From CAITNQ01 sp041661365 (GTDB taxonomy: Bacteria > Latescibacterota > UBA2968 > UBA8231), in assembly GCA_041661365.1 (NCBI GenBank), contig JBAZUN010000259.1, positions 1 through 8,373 of the forward strand: a stretch of DNA of 8,373 nucleotides, given 5' to 3'. Both the position numbers and the translations under genes were made by a program. The notes below the pieces were generated by a model. That model was not told the origin of the DNA. It made no database searches and worked only from the letters and a program-made list of their open reading frames with translations. Shown one piece after another: positions 6,760-8,373 of the stretch. Within the stretch, counting starts at the first letter, position 1, and each line of letters starts with the position of its first letter.

Positions 6760-7293
6760 CTATCGGTTCGCCTCGCTGGCCTCGAGCTGAGTCAGCCGCG
6801 CGCGGGCCTGGGTCGCGAATGGGCTCTTGCCGTGCTTCTTGGTCACCAGCCGGTACTGCTCCATGGCCTGGTCGCGCTGCCCCAGGATGTCGTAGCACAG
6901 GGCCGCCAGGTATTTGAGTCGGGCCGCGTCGGCTTTTTTAGGCCGCTGCTGCAGCTTCTGCTCCAGCGCCGCGACGACCTCGTTGATGAGCTGCTCGTTG
7001 GGGTAGTAGTGTCCCCCCTTGAAGTAGTAGTACTTGCCGGCCAGGACGTCCTCGGCCTCGGCGCCCCGCACCCCGCCGGCGGTGACCGTGGCCTGGGCCG
7101 GGAAGTCGGCTTGCTGGACCAGGGTGTCGATCTGGCTCCAGACGGTCCTGAGCCACTCCTCGTCCGCGGTCCGGGGCGCGGCACTGCTGTCTGCCTTGGC
7201 CGGGATCGGAGCGGTTGGCTCAGCGGCCCAAGCCCCTCCGGCCAGGAGCAGGCCGGTTCCCAGGACCAGTGCTCGACGAAGCTGATCGTTCAT
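6760..7293 (-). CDS. Exported TPR-like protein of unknown function
   Basis: The product has 177 residues. Residues 1-24 look like a Sec signal peptide: a short basic start (MNDQLRR), a hydrophobic LVLGTGLLLAGG core and an AWA-A type cleavage site; there is no lipobox Cys. The mature part is mostly helical. Residues from about 115 to 172 (ARLKYLAALCYDILGQRDQA, then MEQYRLVTKKHGKSPFATQA) have the spacing of one to two tetratricopeptide repeats, as in outer-membrane assembly and periplasmic scaffold proteins. A tyrosine-rich AGKYYYFKGGHYYP segment precedes them. The frame extends upstream to 7524, but the ATG at 7293 has AAAGGAGG at 7302-7309 with an 8-base spacer and begins the signal peptide, so it is the clear start. 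It lies 43 bases after the TIM-barrel gene. I do not recognise a specific family; a role in the cell envelope is inferred from the signal peptide only. Confidence 0.78.
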   Translation of the reverse strand: MNDQLRRALVLGTGLLLAGGAWAAEPTAPIPAKADSSAAPRTADEEWLRTVWSQIDTLVQQADFPAQATVTAGGVRGAEAEDVLAGKYYYFKGGHYYPNEQLINEVVAALEQKLQQRPKKADAARLKYLAALCYDILGQRDQAMEQYRLVTKKHGKSPFATQARARLTQLEASEANR

Positions 7294-7336
7294 GGTGGCA
7301 TCCTCCTTTGTCTGTCGGTGACCATGGCTGAACCGC

Positions 7337-8293
7337 TCACACCCCGAGGCTCCTGAGATGCTCGCGCGACATCCGGGCGCTCTCGTACCGGGTCCGGTAG
7401 CTGACGTCCAGCTCCACGGCCAGCCAGCCGTCGAACCCGGCCCCCTCGAGCGCGGCCAGTACACTGGGGAAATCAACCAGCCCGCCGTGGCCGATCTCGG
7501 CGAACTGGTACTCGGCAAGGTCACAACACCGCACCCCGCGGATCAGCTCGCGATGGTCGCGCAGGTAGTCGTGCCCCAGCTTCCCCCCGCCGAGGACCAG
7601 TTGGCGGCCGTCCAGGTCGCGGAGGACCAGCCAGGTGTACAGGTCCGACCGCTCGGCCAGGGACACGACCTCGTCGAAGGCCATCACCCGGTCGCTCTCC
7701 CCGGCCGGCCGGTCCACGAGGAAGAGGTCTTTGAGATGGACGTAGGCCGTACGGCCCGCGTACTGCCGGAAAACCGCGGCCGCGTCCATCCCGGCCAGGG
7801 CCAGGTGTCCGGTGTCGAAGCCGGTGCCGACCAACTCCGGGTCCAGGTGCCGGTAGAGGAAGTCGATCTCGGTCTGGCTCTCCAGGAAGAGGACCCCGTG
7901 GTTGTGCACCCCCACCCGGACCCCCAGCTCGCGGCAGCGGCGGCCGACCTCGTTGAGACCGTCGGCATAGGCCAGGAGTTGGGACTCGCTCGGGCCCCCG
8001 ACCGGACGCAAGCCGCACATCATCTCGAGCACCTCGGCCCCCAGGGCCTTGAGCCGGCGGGCCTCGGCCACGGCCTCGTCGATCTCCTGCTGCCGGGTGG
8101 CCGGATCGAGGAAGGTGCCGCCGGCACAACTGGCGGCCAGCTTAAGGCCATGCCGGTCGAGGACGGTCTTGAGCGTTCCCTCGGAGCCGGCGGGCACACC
8201 CCACTGCAGTCCCTCGTACCCCGCCTGGGCCGCCTGGGCCGCGATCACCTCGAGCGGCGCCTCCCAACCGGTGGTCGCGATCCTCAGCGTCAT
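7337..8293 (-). CDS. Sugar-phosphate isomerase/epimerase-like TIM barrel (IolE/xylose-isomerase-like)
   Basis: A full-length 318-residue xylose-isomerase-like TIM barrel. Visible metal and active-site elements are the GVHNHG strand, D160 and H163 in FDTGH, H186 in VHLKD, and E294 in AVELD, close to the end. The order HNH, then an acidic ESQTEID segment, then FDTGH and VHLKD, is closest to the inosose-dehydratase (IolE) branch as I recall it, and the late IGHGGLVDFPSVL segment matches the family's GxGxxDF stretch. Members isomerise, epimerise or dehydrate sugars and cyclitols using a divalent metal. About 70 residues between HLKD and GHGG (including MAFDEVVSLAERSD and a CC pair) are longer than in typical IolE and may shape a different substrate pocket. 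The start overlaps the upstream gene's stop by 4 bases, suggesting translational coupling; no strong ribosome site is present apart from a G-rich stretch. Substrate is unknown. Confidence 0.92.
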   Translation of the reverse strand: MTLRIATTGWEAPLEVIAAQAAQAGYEGLQWGVPAGSEGTLKTVLDRHGLKLAASCAGGTFLDPATRQQEIDEAVAEARRLKALGAEVLEMMCGLRPVGGPSESQLLAYADGLNEVGRRCRELGVRVGVHNHGVLFLESQTEIDFLYRHLDPELVGTGFDTGHLALAGMDAAAVFRQYAGRTAYVHLKDLFLVDRPAGESDRVMAFDEVVSLAERSDLYTWLVLRDLDGRQLVLGGGKLGHDYLRDHRELIRGVRCCDLAEYQFAEIGHGGLVDFPSVLAALEGAGFDGWLAVELDVSYRTRYESARMSREHLRSLGV

Positions 8294-8373
8294 GGCAGCA
8301 ACCCCCAGTGCTGGTCGATCGGCCGCTGGTACGCGTCGACCTTGCCGTCGAGCACGTCCTGCACGCGGACGGC
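8290..8373 (-). CDS. C-terminal end of an unidentified upstream gene (partial)
   Basis: An open frame enters from the window edge and ends at a TGA at 8290-8292 that overlaps the ATG of the TIM-barrel gene as ATGA. The 27 visible residues include VQDVLDGKVDAYQRP followed by IDQHWGLLP. The 4-base overlap with a real gene is the main evidence that this is coding. The peptide is too short to assign a family. Confidence 0.6.
   Translation of the reverse strand, partial: AVRVQDVLDGKVDAYQRPIDQHWGLLP

Noticed and set aside
7294..7524. N-terminal extension of the TPR-like gene
   Set aside because: These codons overlap the TIM-barrel gene in another frame, and the ATG at 7293 has a strong ribosome site directly followed by a signal peptide.
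1..8373. CRISPR arrays, tRNA or rRNA genes, insertion sequences
   Set aside because: I saw no regularly spaced direct repeats, no cloverleaf-like or rRNA segments, and no transposase motifs on either strand.

Overview
The window is a compact, GC-rich bacterial gene cluster in which every supportable gene reads on the minus strand. In transcription order (high to low coordinates) it holds: the last 27 codons of an unidentified gene (8290-8373); an IolE-like sugar-phosphate isomerase/epimerase TIM barrel (7337-8293); a small exported TPR-like protein (6760-7293); a DegT-family PLP aminotransferase (5274-6560); a Gfo/Idh/MocA NAD(P) oxidoreductase (4234-5277); an amidohydrolase/deacetylase-family metallohydrolase (2944-4170); a glycyl radical enzyme (594-2894); and an FmdB-type zinc-ribbon protein (58-561). 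A short hairpin follows the last stop codon. Two junctions are 4-base ATGA overlaps and most other gaps are 32-63 bases with good Shine-Dalgarno sites, so most or all of it is probably one operon. The only sizeable break is about 199 bases ahead of the aminotransferase, where a second promoter could sit.

The host is probably an anaerobe or facultative anaerobe, because glycyl radical enzymes are cleaved by oxygen once activated. High GC and the combination of Gfo/Idh/MocA, IolE-like TIM-barrel and DegT proteins are common in Planctomycetota and related environmental lineages, while the zinc-ribbon protein resembles ones I remember from Desulfobacterota. I cannot assign a phylum from the sequence alone.

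Functionally, the mix suggests an anaerobic catabolic route for a polyol- or sugar-like compound carrying an amino or amide group. The amidohydrolase would remove an acyl or cyclic amide, the oxidoreductase and aminotransferase would interconvert alcohol, ketone and amine, the TIM barrel would isomerise or dehydrate, and the glycyl radical enzyme would perform a radical C-O, C-N or C-C cleavage. This pathway is inference; no gene here identifies the substrate.

The most interesting points are: a glycyl radical enzyme with an unusual Cys-Ser-Cys-Cys-Tyr-Glu active-site segment and a Lys in place of the usual Arg in its glycyl-radical loop; an amidohydrolase with Asp where a metal-ligand His is expected; a zinc ribbon lacking its fourth Cys; a perfect 8-bp-stem hairpin between the amidohydrolase and the glycyl radical enzyme; and no radical-SAM activating enzyme inside the window.
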